Source: Paenibacillus faecalis
GTDB taxonomy: Bacteria > Bacillota > Bacilli > Paenibacillales > Paenibacillaceae
Direction of reading: 5' to 3'
Length of the DNA: 64,000 nt
NCBI RefSeq assembly: GCF_900289175.1
Contig: NZ_LT985747.1
Location: 1,536,096 to 1,600,095 of the forward strand
The notes under the pieces are model-generated. The model made no database searches. It saw only the letters and a list, made by a program, of their open reading frames with translations, and was not told the origin of the DNA. The position numbers and the translations under genes are program-made. Positions 1 through 9,006 of this stretch are shown in pieces (the stretch's first letter is position 1; the number at the start of each line of letters is the position of its first letter).

Positions 1-1255
1 TGATTTGGACAGGCTCTTTCTCATCTTCCTTGGGTAATAACACCACTTTGGCACCAGCCAAACATCCCACAAAAATTTCCCAAATAGATAAATCAAAAGC
101 ATAAGTCGTTTTATGTAAAATAATATCCTCTGGCGAAAATCCATCCTGCAGCATCCATTGGGTAAAGTTGACCAGATTCCGATTTTCAACCATAACCCCT
201 TTGGGAAAACCTGTAGTTCCCGAAGTATAAATGACATAGGCCAAATTACCTGGGGCTGATATATGCTCCAAATTGTCTGCCCGTCCTTCATCCCCGATGG
301 ATAATGGAATTATAATGATATCTTCCTTCGCAGCTAGAATTCCCCGATATTTCTCTTCAATCAGCACCACCGACACTTTACTGTTCTCCAATAAATAATG
401 TATACGCTGAACAGGTAGTTCCGGATCAATAGGCAAATAAGCTGCACCGGATTTTAACACCCCGTATAGACCAACCATCATCGGAATCGACCTGTCTGTT
501 ATAACCCCTACAATGACATCCGGCTTTGCTCCTGCCTCCCTCAAGATTTGTCCAACACGATTAGCTCTTGAATTGAACTCCCTATAAGTTAGAGTCTCTT
601 CTTTAAATTCCAGAGCAATGTGGTCCGAATGCTTGTCCACCTGTTCCTCGAACAACTCAATATAAGTTCTGTCCTTGCAATTGTTGCTGTAATTATCATT
701 GAACTGAGCCAATACCTCCTCCATCTCAGTCTCACCGATCAGTCTGATTTCTTTAAGAGCAACTGATGTATTATGTAGCATCTGCGCGATTATTGTGGAT
801 AACCGTAAATGTATTCGTTCCAGCATCCTTTCAGTGATGGAATCCGAATGAATACGATATGCAATCCAAAAGAGATCCATTTCTTGACTAATGGCCGCAG
901 TTATATCATGTCCGTCGCCTGTTCTCATACCTCCTGATAAATCCATCAAAATGTTCATATTATCGGAAGCATGATCCCATTGAGAAACATTCTTTAGATT
1001 TTCATCAAAAATTTGACTTAAAAAGTCTAACACAGACTTCTCCATATCAACTTGGATATTTAGCGGGAAAATAGTCCCGGAAGGGTCTTTAATCCTAACA
1101 TCAGCATTATTACCTGTCATGAGGCTGTGATAGTAACCCCATATAACGGCATATAAGCGGGTTATATCCACATGATGAAGTACACAGAAATGCTTGATCC
1201 GTTGTGACAATGATTCCTCCAAACTAAATCTGAAAGCGTGCCTAAGTTCGACCAT
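1..1255 (-). CDS. Nonribosomal peptide synthetase, N-terminal part (half condensation domain + adenylation domain), runs off the window
   Basis: Reading the minus strand from an ATG at 1255, preceded by an AAGGAGAG ribosome binding site, gives an open frame to the window edge. Residues ~1-150 resemble only the C-terminal half of a condensation domain; the HHxxxDG half is absent. An adenylation domain follows, with core motifs A1 (LTYREFN), A2 (LKSGAAYLPIDPELP), A3 (YTSGTTGFPKGV) and the start of A4 (FDLSIWEIF). The substrate-pocket residues lie beyond the edge, so the amino acid cannot be predicted. The type II thioesterase gene is 160 bp upstream in the same direction, and the transporter genes and an Sfp-type transferase lie further up. 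I infer the first module of an assembly line. The missing N-terminal half suggests an initiation module or a degraded condensation domain. Confidence 0.9.
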   Translation of the reverse strand, partial: MVELRHAFRFSLEESLSQRIKHFCVLHHVDITRLYAVIWGYYHSLMTGNNADVRIKDPSGTIFPLNIQVDMEKSVLDFLSQIFDENLKNVSQWDHASDNMNILMDLSGGMRTGDGHDITAAISQEMDLFWIAYRIHSDSITERMLERIHLRLSTIIAQMLHNTSVALKEIRLIGETEMEEVLAQFNDNYSNNCKDRTYIELFEEQVDKHSDHIALEFKEETLTYREFNSRANRVGQILREAGAKPDVIVGVITDRSIPMMVGLYGVLKSGAAYLPIDPELPVQRIHYLLENSKVSVVLIEEKYRGILAAKEDIIIIPLSIGDEGRADNLEHISAPGNLAYVIYTSGTTGFPKGVMVENRNLVNFTQWMLQDGFSPEDIILHKTTYAFDLSIWEIFVGCLAGAKVVLLPKEDEKEPVQI

Positions 1256-1417
1256 GCACTCTCTCTCCTTTCGAGAAATTACATTTTTTGAATATTTTAA
1301 ATAAATCCAAAAAAAAATCTCTAACTTCAAAATATAGTCTTAAATAACCATATTCTTCAGAAAAAGAGATTTTCCTTCATAATCTTCCATATTGTCAAAT
1401 AATCTTATATATTAGCT

Positions 1418-2131
1418 TTAGACATTCAGAATCGGCTGTATCAATTCAGTTGTGATTGCCTCATTTATCTTTTTTGCTACATCCTTCACCTCGGTGTGAA
1501 TAAAAAAGTGATGATTGCCCATATGATGATACATGCAAAACTTCGAGGTCAGAGCAGCCCAGTCATAGATTTGCCCCTGTTGATTCTCCTGATCGGAAAA
1601 CAGCACTGTGATATTGGTGCTAATCAGTTCTCTGGATTCCTTGTACTTATACCGGGAGTATAGCCTGAGATCGCCCAGAAATTTAGGCATTACCCAGTCC
1701 AGCAAATCCTGATACTCCGTTTTGGGCAAAGTCCATCCCATGATTTTCAGGTTAGCCTCCAGCCGTTTCCGCGCCGTTACATCATCAAAATCATAGGGAA
1801 CATGTCGGTTAGGCGGTACATGTGCTGCAAAAAACATGTGTATCGGTTTTCTATCTGTTCGCCGGACAATCTCATAATAGACTTCGTAAGCGATCAAGCT
1901 ACCCATGCTATAACCAAAAATAGCAAAGGGCTGATCATTGGTTAACCTTATGATTTGTGTAACTACCTCGTTAAGCATTTCATCAAAAGTATCATTTTTT
2001 TCAATATCTATAACATGGTTATATTCAACAGGAATGATCTCAATCCAGTCCGATAAGCCCAAGGCTAGATCATGGAACATGGATGAGTTCCCCCCAGCAT
2101 AAGGCAAGCAAAACAATTGGACCCTTTTCAT
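1418..2131 (-). CDS. Type II thioesterase (GrsT/SrfAD family)
   Basis: This 237-aa alpha/beta hydrolase opens with the family signature LFCLPYAGGN. The nucleophile elbow is GYSMGS near residue 75 and the catalytic His is in NHHFFIH near residue 207. Type II thioesterases clear mis-primed or stalled acyl groups from the carrier-protein arms of NRPS and PKS lines and act in the cytoplasm. The ATG at 2131 has a GGAGGGG site upstream. It lies between the MFS pump and the NRPS gene on the same strand, as expected for an editing enzyme of that assembly line. Length is normal for the family. Confidence 0.93.
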   Translation of the reverse strand: MKRVQLFCLPYAGGNSSMFHDLALGLSDWIEIIPVEYNHVIDIEKNDTFDEMLNEVVTQIIRLTNDQPFAIFGYSMGSLIAYEVYYEIVRRTDRKPIHMFFAAHVPPNRHVPYDFDDVTARKRLEANLKIMGWTLPKTEYQDLLDWVMPKFLGDLRLYSRYKYKESRELISTNITVLFSDQENQQGQIYDWAALTSKFCMYHHMGNHHFFIHTEVKDVAKKINEAITTELIQPILNV

Positions 2132-2170
2132 TTTTGTACTCTTTCCCCTCCCACTGGATTACAATCTATG

Positions 2171-3445
2171 TTAAGCATTGGAAGTCAGCGGTTCTTCTCT
2201 CTTTGCACGGAACACCAGCAGTTTTTTCATAATGATGGAGATCATGATTGTGATAAACCCAATCGCCAAGACGAGGATATATAAGCGGTCTGTAAACTGA
2301 TCCATCAATGTACCCATTACAATTTGACCGATCGGAACCGCGCATGTCGAAATGGTTAGAAGAATGGCCATTACCTTGCCAAGTAGAGCATTCGGTGTTT
2401 GCTGCTGCAGTAGAGTAGTGAAAAATATGTTTACCAGAGTAAGAACAAACATGATTAGCATGGCACATAAGGAAAACACGATATATTCCAAAAAGGGGAC
2501 GTCACCTGCACTCAGGAAGGTCGGATAAATAGCACCTGCCATCGGAATAAATATGATTCCGCAGCCTAGAAAGCACATGTACAGATTACTCACCTTGAGC
2601 TTGCCCGCGATCCAGCCTATGGCCGCAGCAGCCATAATCATGCTTAATGAAATTCCCCCTTGGGTGTAGCCAAAATACTGATCATCCATATTCATCAGCA
2701 CTTTAACAATATAGGGAATACCCACTAGAAACAGCGGCGTAATAAACAGGTTGATGGAAGCGGCGATCAGAATGATTTTCAACAGAAACGGATTGTCTTT
2801 ACGAATATAATTAAAACCAGCCGACAGATCCATAACGATTGTTTTGAAAGTACCGTGCTGTCGTACCTTTGGAGTAAAGGGCATCCTGATAAAGCACTCG
2901 ATGATCGCGGCTATTAAAAAGCATATAAAGGTAATGCCTACAATCATCTTGATGCCTGTAAAGCCGTATAACAATCCTCCTAAAACAGGCCCCGCAAAAT
3001 TGGTGATTGCATTGATTCCAGAGACTGCGCCATTCGCTTTAATCAGGTCCTTCTCTTCAACCAATACCGGTATGCTTGCCTGTACTGTCGGTTGGTAAAA
3101 TGTGCTCACTAAGGCCAGAATCGTCATAACAATCCCGATCAGCGGTACCATATCTTGACTCAAATAGAGAAAAACCAGTAAGCCTCCAGTAACCATGCTG
3201 CTGATCAGATCAAACAGAACCATTAAGTTTCTGCGATTCATTCGGTCAGCAATTACTCCTCCTATGGGAGACAGTAGTATGGTGGGCAATGTTGAAATTG
3301 CCAACAGCAATGCAAAAATCTCAGCTGAACCTGTTAGGTCAAGAATAAACAGCGACAAAGCAAAACGAAGAATGGAGCTTCCGAACAAGGTAATAATCTG
3401 TCCAATCAGGATCAAATTAAAATCACGACTAAATCCTAATTTGAT
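2171..3445 (-). CDS. MFS efflux transporter with an apparent ATC start codon
   Basis: A membrane protein with about 12 hydrophobic segments and the cytoplasmic loop GGVIADRMNRRNL typical of major facilitator drug or siderophore exporters. The first ATG/GTG/TTG in frame is TTG at 3415, which has no ribosome binding site and would cut into the usual N-terminus. Upstream, GGAGGG lies 7 nt before an in-frame ATC at 3443-3445, giving the normal beginning KLGFSRDFNLILIGQ. An in-frame stop (TGA) lies just before that GGAGGG. I therefore place the start at ATC, either a rare initiator or a mutated ATG. In its place between transporters and NRPS it likely exports the peptide product. Clear as MFS; substrate inferred. 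Confidence 0.85.
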   Translation of the reverse strand: MKLGFSRDFNLILIGQIITLFGSSILRFALSLFILDLTGSAEIFALLLAISTLPTILLSPIGGVIADRMNRRNLMVLFDLISSMVTGGLLVFLYLSQDMVPLIGIVMTILALVSTFYQPTVQASIPVLVEEKDLIKANGAVSGINAITNFAGPVLGGLLYGFTGIKMIVGITFICFLIAAIIECFIRMPFTPKVRQHGTFKTIVMDLSAGFNYIRKDNPFLLKIILIAASINLFITPLFLVGIPYIVKVLMNMDDQYFGYTQGGISLSMIMAAAAIGWIAGKLKVSNLYMCFLGCGIIFIPMAGAIYPTFLSAGDVPFLEYIVFSLCAMLIMFVLTLVNIFFTTLLQQQTPNALLGKVMAILLTISTCAVPIGQIVMGTLMDQFTDRLYILVLAIGFITIMISIIMKKLLVFRAKREEPLTSNA

Positions 3446-3474
3446 AACAATCCCTCCTCACATTCATCGCGAGT

Positions 3475-3645
3475 CTACCTGAATTGATAATTGATAAAGG
3501 CACTAATAATTGCACAGATCCCGAACAAAATGAACCACCCCGCCCATTTGTTCTTGACCCGCTTTCGACGGCTATCCAGCAACCCCCAAATACCGATCAG
3601 CAGCACAATGACAGAAAAGGTAATCCCCACGATCCAGCCTGCCAT
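3475..3645 (-). CDS. Small two-TM membrane protein
   Basis: A 56-aa protein starting MAGWIVG at 3645, chosen because AGGAGGG lies 8 nt upstream; an earlier in-frame ATG at 3684 lacks such a site. It has two hydrophobic segments (about residues 3-22 and 33-52) separated by a strongly basic loop (SRRKRVKNK). I do not recognise a family. It lies between a DUF4097 protein and the MFS pump in the same direction, so it is probably cotranscribed and may help the exporters or give self-protection. Confidence 0.6.
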   Translation of the reverse strand: MAGWIVGITFSVIVLLIGIWGLLDSRRKRVKNKWAGWFILFGICAIISAFINYQFR

Positions 3646-3691
3646 CTTCTTAACCCTCCTTCTATTCTCTAACCTGAAATTCATTTCGTTC

Positions 3692-4504
3692 CTAGGTATC
3701 CGGGTGATCGTTACCCTTTATCGCTTTCAAGTGGACAGTGCCTCCCCGAATATCAATCCTTATCGTTTTGGTTCCATTTTTATAGACATATCGCCCTTTT
3801 TCTCCATTTATCGTTGTTACATGAAATTCATTTTTGAATTTACCTGACCGTTGATTTAGCAGAAGTTCAAATCCCTCATTGTCTGGGATAGCAATTACGG
3901 TTTTTGCACCAGTAGACACCGTATTTATGCTTTCTGGCATCGTCAGGCATTCCAAGTTTATGCCCCTTCCCGAGTTCGTAGTTTCAACTTGAAGGAATTG
4001 TCCGGACATCTGAACCTTGGTTGCGGTAGACTGAACCTTGAGCCTCTCTACCTTAAGATCCTTTCCGGTAATGTTCGAACCAGTGGCATGGAGTTCAAGC
4101 TCCTTGATGTCTCCAGATAATACTGCATTCCCCGAAGTGATTTTGCACTGACAACGGAGGACTTGAATAGTGTCGATAAATAGATTCCCTCCTGTCATGC
4201 TTACCATCAAGGCATCGAAAAGTCTGTTCGGAACATGGACTTCAAGCTCCGTCCTACCGAGGTTCAATCCGATAGGCAGCCCTTTTTTTCTCCCGTCAGA
4301 AATCATCAGTCTGTCGCCCTGTACGGACACTTCCAATAGTTTTCGTTCAGGATAACGGGTGCCTGCAAGCTGTACAACATGGATCGACTCGTCCTTACTG
4401 GGGAAGATTCGAATGTCTCCTGACAGCCAGTAAACATGAAAGTGTGTAACGGGTTGATCGATAACTTCCTGCTTGCGAATGGTAAGTCCGCTGCTCATCT
4501 GCAT
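3692..4504 (-). CDS. DUF4097-type beta-strand repeat protein
   Basis: 270 aa without a signal peptide or membrane segment. The body alternates short beta-strands with Gly/Asn turns (for example MTGGNLFIDTIQ, TSGNAVLSGDIKELEL, ATGSNITGKDLKVE), the pattern of the DUF4097 / putative-adhesin right-handed beta helix. A GGGGGAT site precedes the ATG. Such proteins often sit next to ABC exporters or envelope-stress genes; the molecular role is unknown. It directly follows the ABC permease gene in the TetR-headed operon. Confidence 0.75.
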   Translation of the reverse strand: MQMSSGLTIRKQEVIDQPVTHFHVYWLSGDIRIFPSKDESIHVVQLAGTRYPERKLLEVSVQGDRLMISDGRKKGLPIGLNLGRTELEVHVPNRLFDALMVSMTGGNLFIDTIQVLRCQCKITSGNAVLSGDIKELELHATGSNITGKDLKVERLKVQSTATKVQMSGQFLQVETTNSGRGINLECLTMPESINTVSTGAKTVIAIPDNEGFELLLNQRSGKFKNEFHVTTINGEKGRYVYKNGTKTIRIDIRGGTVHLKAIKGNDHPDT

Positions 4505-4540
4505 ATCTTTTATCCCCCGATTCTTGGATATAAGTTTCGT

Positions 4541-5239
4541 CTAATCTGTCTCCATCGTATGAACTCTCTGCATCAACTCAATGACAACAGATGTACCGGC
4601 AACGATCAATATGACAGTGAGAACCAGCAAAAGCAAACTGTTTTGAAGACTGCCAATAACAGCATTCCCAACAATCGCACATAACAAGAAAGAAGATACG
4701 ATTGCAGCAGGCGTCGATTTTCGAACAAAACCGATTCTCATGGCAATGAGACTGATTACGTTCGCACTGACGATCAGTACAAAGATCGTTGAAAGCATAG
4801 ATATAAACAAATCCAGAGATAACCGGTCATTGACAATGGGTACAAATGATTCAGTTACACTGAATATCAGCAGTGGCACAATACTTCCCAAAATCATTGC
4901 TACCATGGAAAAAACGGAGACCAGTATAATTTTAGCCAACAGCATTTTTTTTCGATTGACCGGATAAGTAAACAGCAAGAGTAGCCGATTTCCGGCGTAT
5001 TCCTCAATGACTACCCGCGAATATATGACCGAAGACAAGATGCAAAAACAAATCATGCTGATAATGGAAGTAAACAGGAAGATGTTCGGATATGTCTGGA
5101 AATCAGGCTCCTTTTCCACCTGAGCTACATAAGATATAAAATAAATAAAAACAACAAGCCCGAGTGAAATCAAGATACTCGCCTTTACATAGGTGTGCAT
5201 CCGATGCCTCTGAAGCTCGAGACGTATGAGTTTATGCAC
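4541..5239 (-). CDS. ABC-2 type transporter permease
   Basis: An integral membrane protein with six hydrophobic stretches, beginning VHKLIRLELQRHRMHTYVKAS, typical of BcrB/LanE-type ABC-2 permeases. I place the start at GTG 5239: GGAGGG lies upstream and GTGCATAA overlaps the end of the ATPase gene, indicating translational coupling. The pair probably exports a peptide or gives immunity to one. The ATG further upstream (5293) would sit deep inside the ATPase gene without a ribosome binding site. Confidence 0.85.
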   Translation of the reverse strand: MHKLIRLELQRHRMHTYVKASILISLGLVVFIYFISYVAQVEKEPDFQTYPNIFLFTSIISMICFCILSSVIYSRVVIEEYAGNRLLLLFTYPVNRKKMLLAKIILVSVFSMVAMILGSIVPLLIFSVTESFVPIVNDRLSLDLFISMLSTIFVLIVSANVISLIAMRIGFVRKSTPAAIVSSFLLCAIVGNAVIGSLQNSLLLLVLTVILIVAGTSVVIELMQRVHTMETD

Positions 5240-5969
5240 TCTCTGTCCCTCCGTTCGTGACCTTGAAAAAATATTCTTCCAGCCCATTTTCAAACTGTGC
5301 CTGAATGTCTGTCATGGTTTCCTCGCAAACGACGGTGCCGTTAAGAATAATTCCAATAATATCGGCAATATACTCCAATTCCGAAATGATATGACTGGAA
5401 ATAAGAATGGACATTCCATGATCATTCACCAGACTTTTGAACAAAACCCGCATCTCGCGGATGGCTAACGGATCAAGTCCATTGATTGGCTCATCCAGAA
5501 TTAATAGCTGGGGCTTGTGCACAATCGCCCTAGCAATGGCAAGCCGCTGGCGCATGCCAAGCGAGAATGTAGAGACCGGCTGCTGACCTGTATGACTCAG
5601 ACCTACCATCTCAAGAACCTGACTAGCATCCCGTTCTTCCATATTCATATAAGCCAGATGGAGATCGAGATTCTTTTGGGCCGATAAATGTTCAAAAAAA
5701 ACAGGAACTTCAATCAGGCTTCCTATCCGGCTCAATACCTGATCCCTTTGGGTCAAAATATCCATCCCGAGGACTTTTGCAGTTCCTGCGGTTGGTTTAA
5801 GCAATCCCGTCAGCATCTTCATCACGGTCGTTTTTCCCGCTCCATTAGGTCCCAAAAAACCATAGATTTTACCTTGTGGCAGATGAATTGAACAATTCCG
5901 AATAACCTCCCGGCCTGCAAAGGTTTTGACTAAGCCCTTCGCCTCAACAATCATACCGTTACTCAACAT
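5232..5969 (-). CDS. ABC transporter ATP-binding protein (BcrA/lantibiotic-immunity type)
   Basis: About 245 aa with Walker A GPNGAGKTT, a degenerate signature FSLGMRQRLAIARA, Walker B LLILDEPINGLDP and the switch His in ISSHIISELE. The length and single nucleotide-binding domain fit exporters paired with ABC-2 permeases. The start at 5969 (MLSNGMIVEAKG) follows AGGAGG by 8 nt and overlaps the 3' end of the TetR gene, and the permease overlaps its own 3' end, so the three genes form one coupled unit. The TetR protein probably represses it until the cargo or a related compound is present. Confidence 0.92.
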   Translation of the reverse strand: MLSNGMIVEAKGLVKTFAGREVIRNCSIHLPQGKIYGFLGPNGAGKTTVMKMLTGLLKPTAGTAKVLGMDILTQRDQVLSRIGSLIEVPVFFEHLSAQKNLDLHLAYMNMEERDASQVLEMVGLSHTGQQPVSTFSLGMRQRLAIARAIVHKPQLLILDEPINGLDPLAIREMRVLFKSLVNDHGMSILISSHIISELEYIADIIGIILNGTVVCEETMTDIQAQFENGLEEYFFKVTNGGTESA

Positions 5970-6624
5970 CCACATAGCCTCCTGTATGGGCATGGCGATC
6001 CGTAATTCGCTGGATCAACTGATCACTTACAATGTCCGCCCCCATGAGCCGCATCATATGCTGTAAGAACTTTAGACGCTCGAGCGTCTGCTCGCGGTTC
6101 CGCTCAAAGAGCAGAGGGTTGATCCAAATGTTAACCAGAAGCATGAAAATTTCTGCACATTCCAAGGGATACTCAACAACGATGGAGCCATCACGTTTGC
6201 CCTCCTGCATAATATCGGCAATAATCAGAGCATCCTTCTGCACCCCCTTCTTAATTCCGGCCAGGACAAACTGCGGATTCTTAATCTGTGTGCTTAATAC
6301 CTGATCAATGGAGTTGGATTGAATGCCGGGATCGATAATGATATTTTCCAAAATGTTAACCAGCTTCTCCCTTGCAGTGGGTGCATGCGTATTCCGGATT
6401 AATTCGATGAACATGTTCTCAGCTCGCCCAAGCTCCTTTTTCATCACCGCCGTCAAAATGTCTTCCTTCGACTTGAAGTGATGATAAATGGCTCCTTTAG
6501 ATATGCCAAGCTCATCAATAATGTCCTGAATGCTGGTTTTTTCGTATCCCTTCTCGGTAAACATCCGGGTGGAAACTGTCAAAATCTGGTCCAATGTTTG
6601 CTCGGGGTATTTGTTTCTGGCCAT
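5959..6624 (-). CDS. TetR/AcrR family repressor
   Basis: 221 aa with a canonical N-terminal TetR DNA-binding domain (residues ~8-54: ILTVSTRMFTEKGYEKTSIQDII... ISKGAIYHHFKSKEDIL). The C-terminal ligand and dimer domain is unassigned. The ATG at 6624 follows AGAGGAGG. A perfect inverted repeat 14 bp upstream of the start is an evident operator, so it likely controls itself and the downstream exporter, pump and NRPS genes. Confidence 0.93.
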   Translation of the reverse strand: MARNKYPEQTLDQILTVSTRMFTEKGYEKTSIQDIIDELGISKGAIYHHFKSKEDILTAVMKKELGRAENMFIELIRNTHAPTAREKLVNILENIIIDPGIQSNSIDQVLSTQIKNPQFVLAGIKKGVQKDALIIADIMQEGKRDGSIVVEYPLECAEIFMLLVNIWINPLLFERNREQTLERLKFLQHMMRLMGADIVSDQLIQRITDRHAHTGGYVDVE

Positions 6625-6637
6625 AGTAACCTCCTCT

Positions 6638-6660
6638 TACATACCGACCGTTGGTATGTA
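6638..6660. promoter_or_regulatory. TetR operator (perfect 8-bp inverted repeat)
   Basis: TACATACC (6638-6645), a 7-bp spacer, then GGTATGTA (6653-6660), immediately upstream of the tetR ribosome binding site. The core ATACCGACCGTTGGTAT has the size and shape of TetR/AcrR operators. Binding here would block transcription of the whole exporter-NRPS operon. Confidence 0.8.
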
Positions 6661-6715
6661 TAGAATAAAGTATGATATTTTAGCTGTCAATATGTGTATT
6701 TTCCACCGATCCATT

Positions 6716-7420
6716 TCACACTTCAAAAATGGAGATAGGATGGTTATATAGAATTTCATTCACATTAATCATTTCAAAGGAGTCCGGAAATGTTTGTCGA
6801 ACAGAACAAACGGACAATTTATAGGTGTCTTCAAGCAGATATTGTTTAAAATAAAAAGTATCATTAGATATGTTTTGTACAATTGAAATATGGCCATCCA
6901 TATTATTTATGTTCATGGAAAAGGAGTTCGGTGGAATAGACAAGCCTAATCCTAATGCTTTAACGAAACTTTCCTTTAACGTCCAAATGTCAAAGAAAAA
7001 ATTTTTTTGTAACTCCTGGGGCTGCAGTAAATACTGTTGATATTCCTGTTCTGAAAAAACATATTTACAAATATTGAAATCTATCGGAGTAATTTCCTCA
7101 ACATCAATACCAACACAGGTTTCACCCAATACACAAACCACCCACTTACCTGAATGAGAAAGATTAAACATAATGTCGCAATCATCGATAAATGGCTTGC
7201 CGAATTTATTATAAACAAATTTGATACTGTGAATTGGTTTTGATGTTTTACATGCAACCAAGCGTCGAATGAGCAGGTCGGATAGTAATCCACGATACTT
7301 GTCTTCCTTCTTCATAAATTTTTCAATTTTCCGTTGTTTACTTTGATCAACGATCTTAAGTAATTGATGATAAACCACAGGATTGATAAATTCAGGAACT
7401 TTGACGGCATAAATCTCCAA
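6716..7420 (-). CDS. sfp: Sfp-type 4'-phosphopantetheinyl transferase
   Basis: 234 aa with the diagnostic motifs FNLSHSGKW (~105), GIDVEE (~124) and WTLKESFVKALG (~165). It transfers the phosphopantetheine arm from CoA to a serine of carrier-protein domains, making the neighbouring NRPS competent. The start is TTG at 7420, with AAAGGAGG 9 nt upstream. It is divided from the exporter operon by the TetR operator region and may have its own promoter. The gene is visibly more AT-rich than its neighbours. Confidence 0.93.
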   Translation of the reverse strand: MEIYAVKVPEFINPVVYHQLLKIVDQSKQRKIEKFMKKEDKYRGLLSDLLIRRLVACKTSKPIHSIKFVYNKFGKPFIDDCDIMFNLSHSGKWVVCVLGETCVGIDVEEITPIDFNICKYVFSEQEYQQYLLQPQELQKNFFFDIWTLKESFVKALGLGLSIPPNSFSMNINNMDGHISIVQNISNDTFYFKQYLLEDTYKLSVCSVRQTFPDSFEMINVNEILYNHPISIFEV

Positions 7421-7452
7421 GCGGCTTGTCCTCCTTTTAAATTCACTACAAT

Positions 7453-8385
7453 TTATTGAAAGATACAGTCTATTTCCTGAATGTCTTCATCGGTTAAATG
7501 AACATCTAATGTTTTCAGATTGCTTAATACTTGTTCAGCTCTTTTGGCGCCTGGAATAACGACATCAATAGCATCGCGCGTCAAATACCATGCCAGGACA
7601 ATATGAGCCACTTCTGCTTGTTTATCATGAGCCAGCTTCCGCAGCTTTTCTACTTTCTCCAGGTTCTGTACAAATTGCTCTCCTTGCAGATGCGGCATGT
7701 CAGAACGAAGATCGTTGAATACCGTATCTTTATTGTATTTTCCCGCCAATATCCCGGCTGCCAGAGGGAAGTACGGTACAAATGAAATATTGTTCTCTTT
7801 GACGTATGGAAGCAATTCTTTCTCGGCGGAACGCTGCAGTAAGTTATATTCACCTTGATACACATCGACATAGCCGTCTTTATTGGCTTCCTTTAACTGA
7901 TCCATGGAAAAGTTGGAAACACCAATCGCTCTGATTTTTCCTTCGTCTTTTAATTGCTTTAATGCGCCAACGGCTTCATCTTTCGGTGTATCCTGATCCG
8001 GAAAATGAATGTAATATAAATCAATATAGTCGGTTTGTAGCCGCTTTAAGCTATCTTCAACGGATTGCTTTAAAAATGCTGGAGAGTTATCAAATACAAC
8101 ATCCTGTCCATCCATTTTATGCGCGCCTTTCGTTGCAAGAATGATTTCGCTGCGTGCTCCCGTTTCTTTAATTACTTCTCCGACTAATTCTTCAGAACGG
8201 CCTGGCCCGTAAATAAAAGCGGTATCCATAAAATTAATTCCCTGATCGATCGCTGTCCGCACAAGCTCCTTTCCTGCTTGCTCATCCAAGTTAGGATAAA
8301 GATTATGACCGCCAACCGCATTCGTACCCAATCCAATCGGATTGACAAACATGCCTGTCTGTCCAATTTGTGTGCGTTTACTCAT
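7453..8385 (-). CDS. Aldo/keto reductase
   Basis: 310 aa with the AKR (alpha/beta)8-barrel motifs: GTNAVGG near the N-terminus, catalytic Asp/Tyr in [16 protein letters not shown] (~residues 53-58), Lys in ILATKGA, His in DLYYIHFPD, and the cofactor-binding GVSNF. Reduces carbonyls with NADPH in the cytoplasm; the substrate is unknown. It lies 33 bp upstream of the transferase gene on the same strand. Involvement in the NRPS product is possible but not shown. Confidence 0.92.
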   Translation of the reverse strand: MSKRTQIGQTGMFVNPIGLGTNAVGGHNLYPNLDEQAGKELVRTAIDQGINFMDTAFIYGPGRSEELVGEVIKETGARSEIILATKGAHKMDGQDVVFDNSPAFLKQSVEDSLKRLQTDYIDLYYIHFPDQDTPKDEAVGALKQLKDEGKIRAIGVSNFSMDQLKEANKDGYVDVYQGEYNLLQRSAEKELLPYVKENNISFVPYFPLAAGILAGKYNKDTVFNDLRSDMPHLQGEQFVQNLEKVEKLRKLAHDKQAEVAHIVLAWYLTRDAIDVVIPGAKRAEQVLSNLKTLDVHLTDEDIQEIDCIFQ

Positions 8386-8481
8386 CCTTACCAGTCCTTT
8401 CTTTTTCTTGATTTGTAGGAGACAAGATAAAAAAACAACAAGGCAAGAGCTGATTTTAAAATAAAGAGCCTATTTCCGCTG

Positions 8482-8535
8482 TTATTTCATGAATTCCTGC
8501 AATAACTTCCCGGCGGAAACTTCGTATTTTCTCAT
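8482..8535 (-). CDS. Possible 17-aa leader or remnant ORF
   Basis: An ATG at 8535, about 12 nt after GAGGTGA, opens MRKYEVSAGKLLQEFMK and stops at 8482. It lies ~100 bp upstream of the aldo/keto reductase, so it could be a short leader or a scrap of a lost gene. I do not recognise it. Confidence 0.25.
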   Translation of the reverse strand: MRKYEVSAGKLLQEFMK

Positions 8536-8621
8536 ATCGTTCACCTCGTCTCTAAATTTATCTTAAGCTACTTCCAAAATTGATTTCAACCATAAGGCTT
8601 TTGTTTCTCCCTCCCATGCCC

Positions 8622-8652
8622 AAAAAAACCCCGATGAATTCATCGGGGTTTT
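8622..8652. terminator. Bidirectional Rho-independent terminator
   Basis: A perfect palindrome CCCCGATGAATTCATCGGGG (8629-8648) flanked by an A-run on the left and TTTT on the right. It ends the transporter/wHTH unit on the minus strand and insulates the NRPS region from the microcompartment region. Confidence 0.85.
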
Positions 8653-8705
8653 AAGGTGTATGATTTCATTATACGTTCTAATTATCCTTAAAGAAATACG
8701 TCCCT

Positions 8706-9002
8706 CTATGAAGAACCCTGAAGCCGCTTCTTCTTGGGCAAATATTTCTGGATTGTCCGAATTCCTTCGTCATTGATCGCATAGTACATGCATAATTCTC
8801 CGTTAGCGTCCAACTCATAATGAACCTCATCAATCAGTCCGTTTGCCTGCAATGACAACATATGATCTACAAAGTTCTCCCTTGTAAATTGCCGTTCTCC
8901 ACCATATTCGCTTTTCAAAGCATTCATCGCATCATCAATATTTGCCTGCTGCACAGTGGACATGAAGAGCAGCACCCGGGAGCGGATCGGTAACAACGCC
9001 AT
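8706..9002 (-). CDS. Small winged-helix-like protein
   Basis: 98 aa. The pattern (ANIDDAMNALKSEY... FTRENFVDHMLSLQANGLIDEVHYEL... YYAINDEGIRTIQKYL) reads as a PadR/MarR-like winged helix ending in a wing and an 'NDEGIRTIQ' helix. An AGGAGG at the end of the upstream transporter gene serves it, so the two are coupled. It may regulate or modulate the microcompartment locus; the family assignment is tentative. Confidence 0.5.
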   Translation of the reverse strand: MALLPIRSRVLLFMSTVQQANIDDAMNALKSEYGGERQFTRENFVDHMLSLQANGLIDEVHYELDANGELCMYYAINDEGIRTIQKYLPKKKRLQGSS

Positions 9003-9006
9003 TTGC

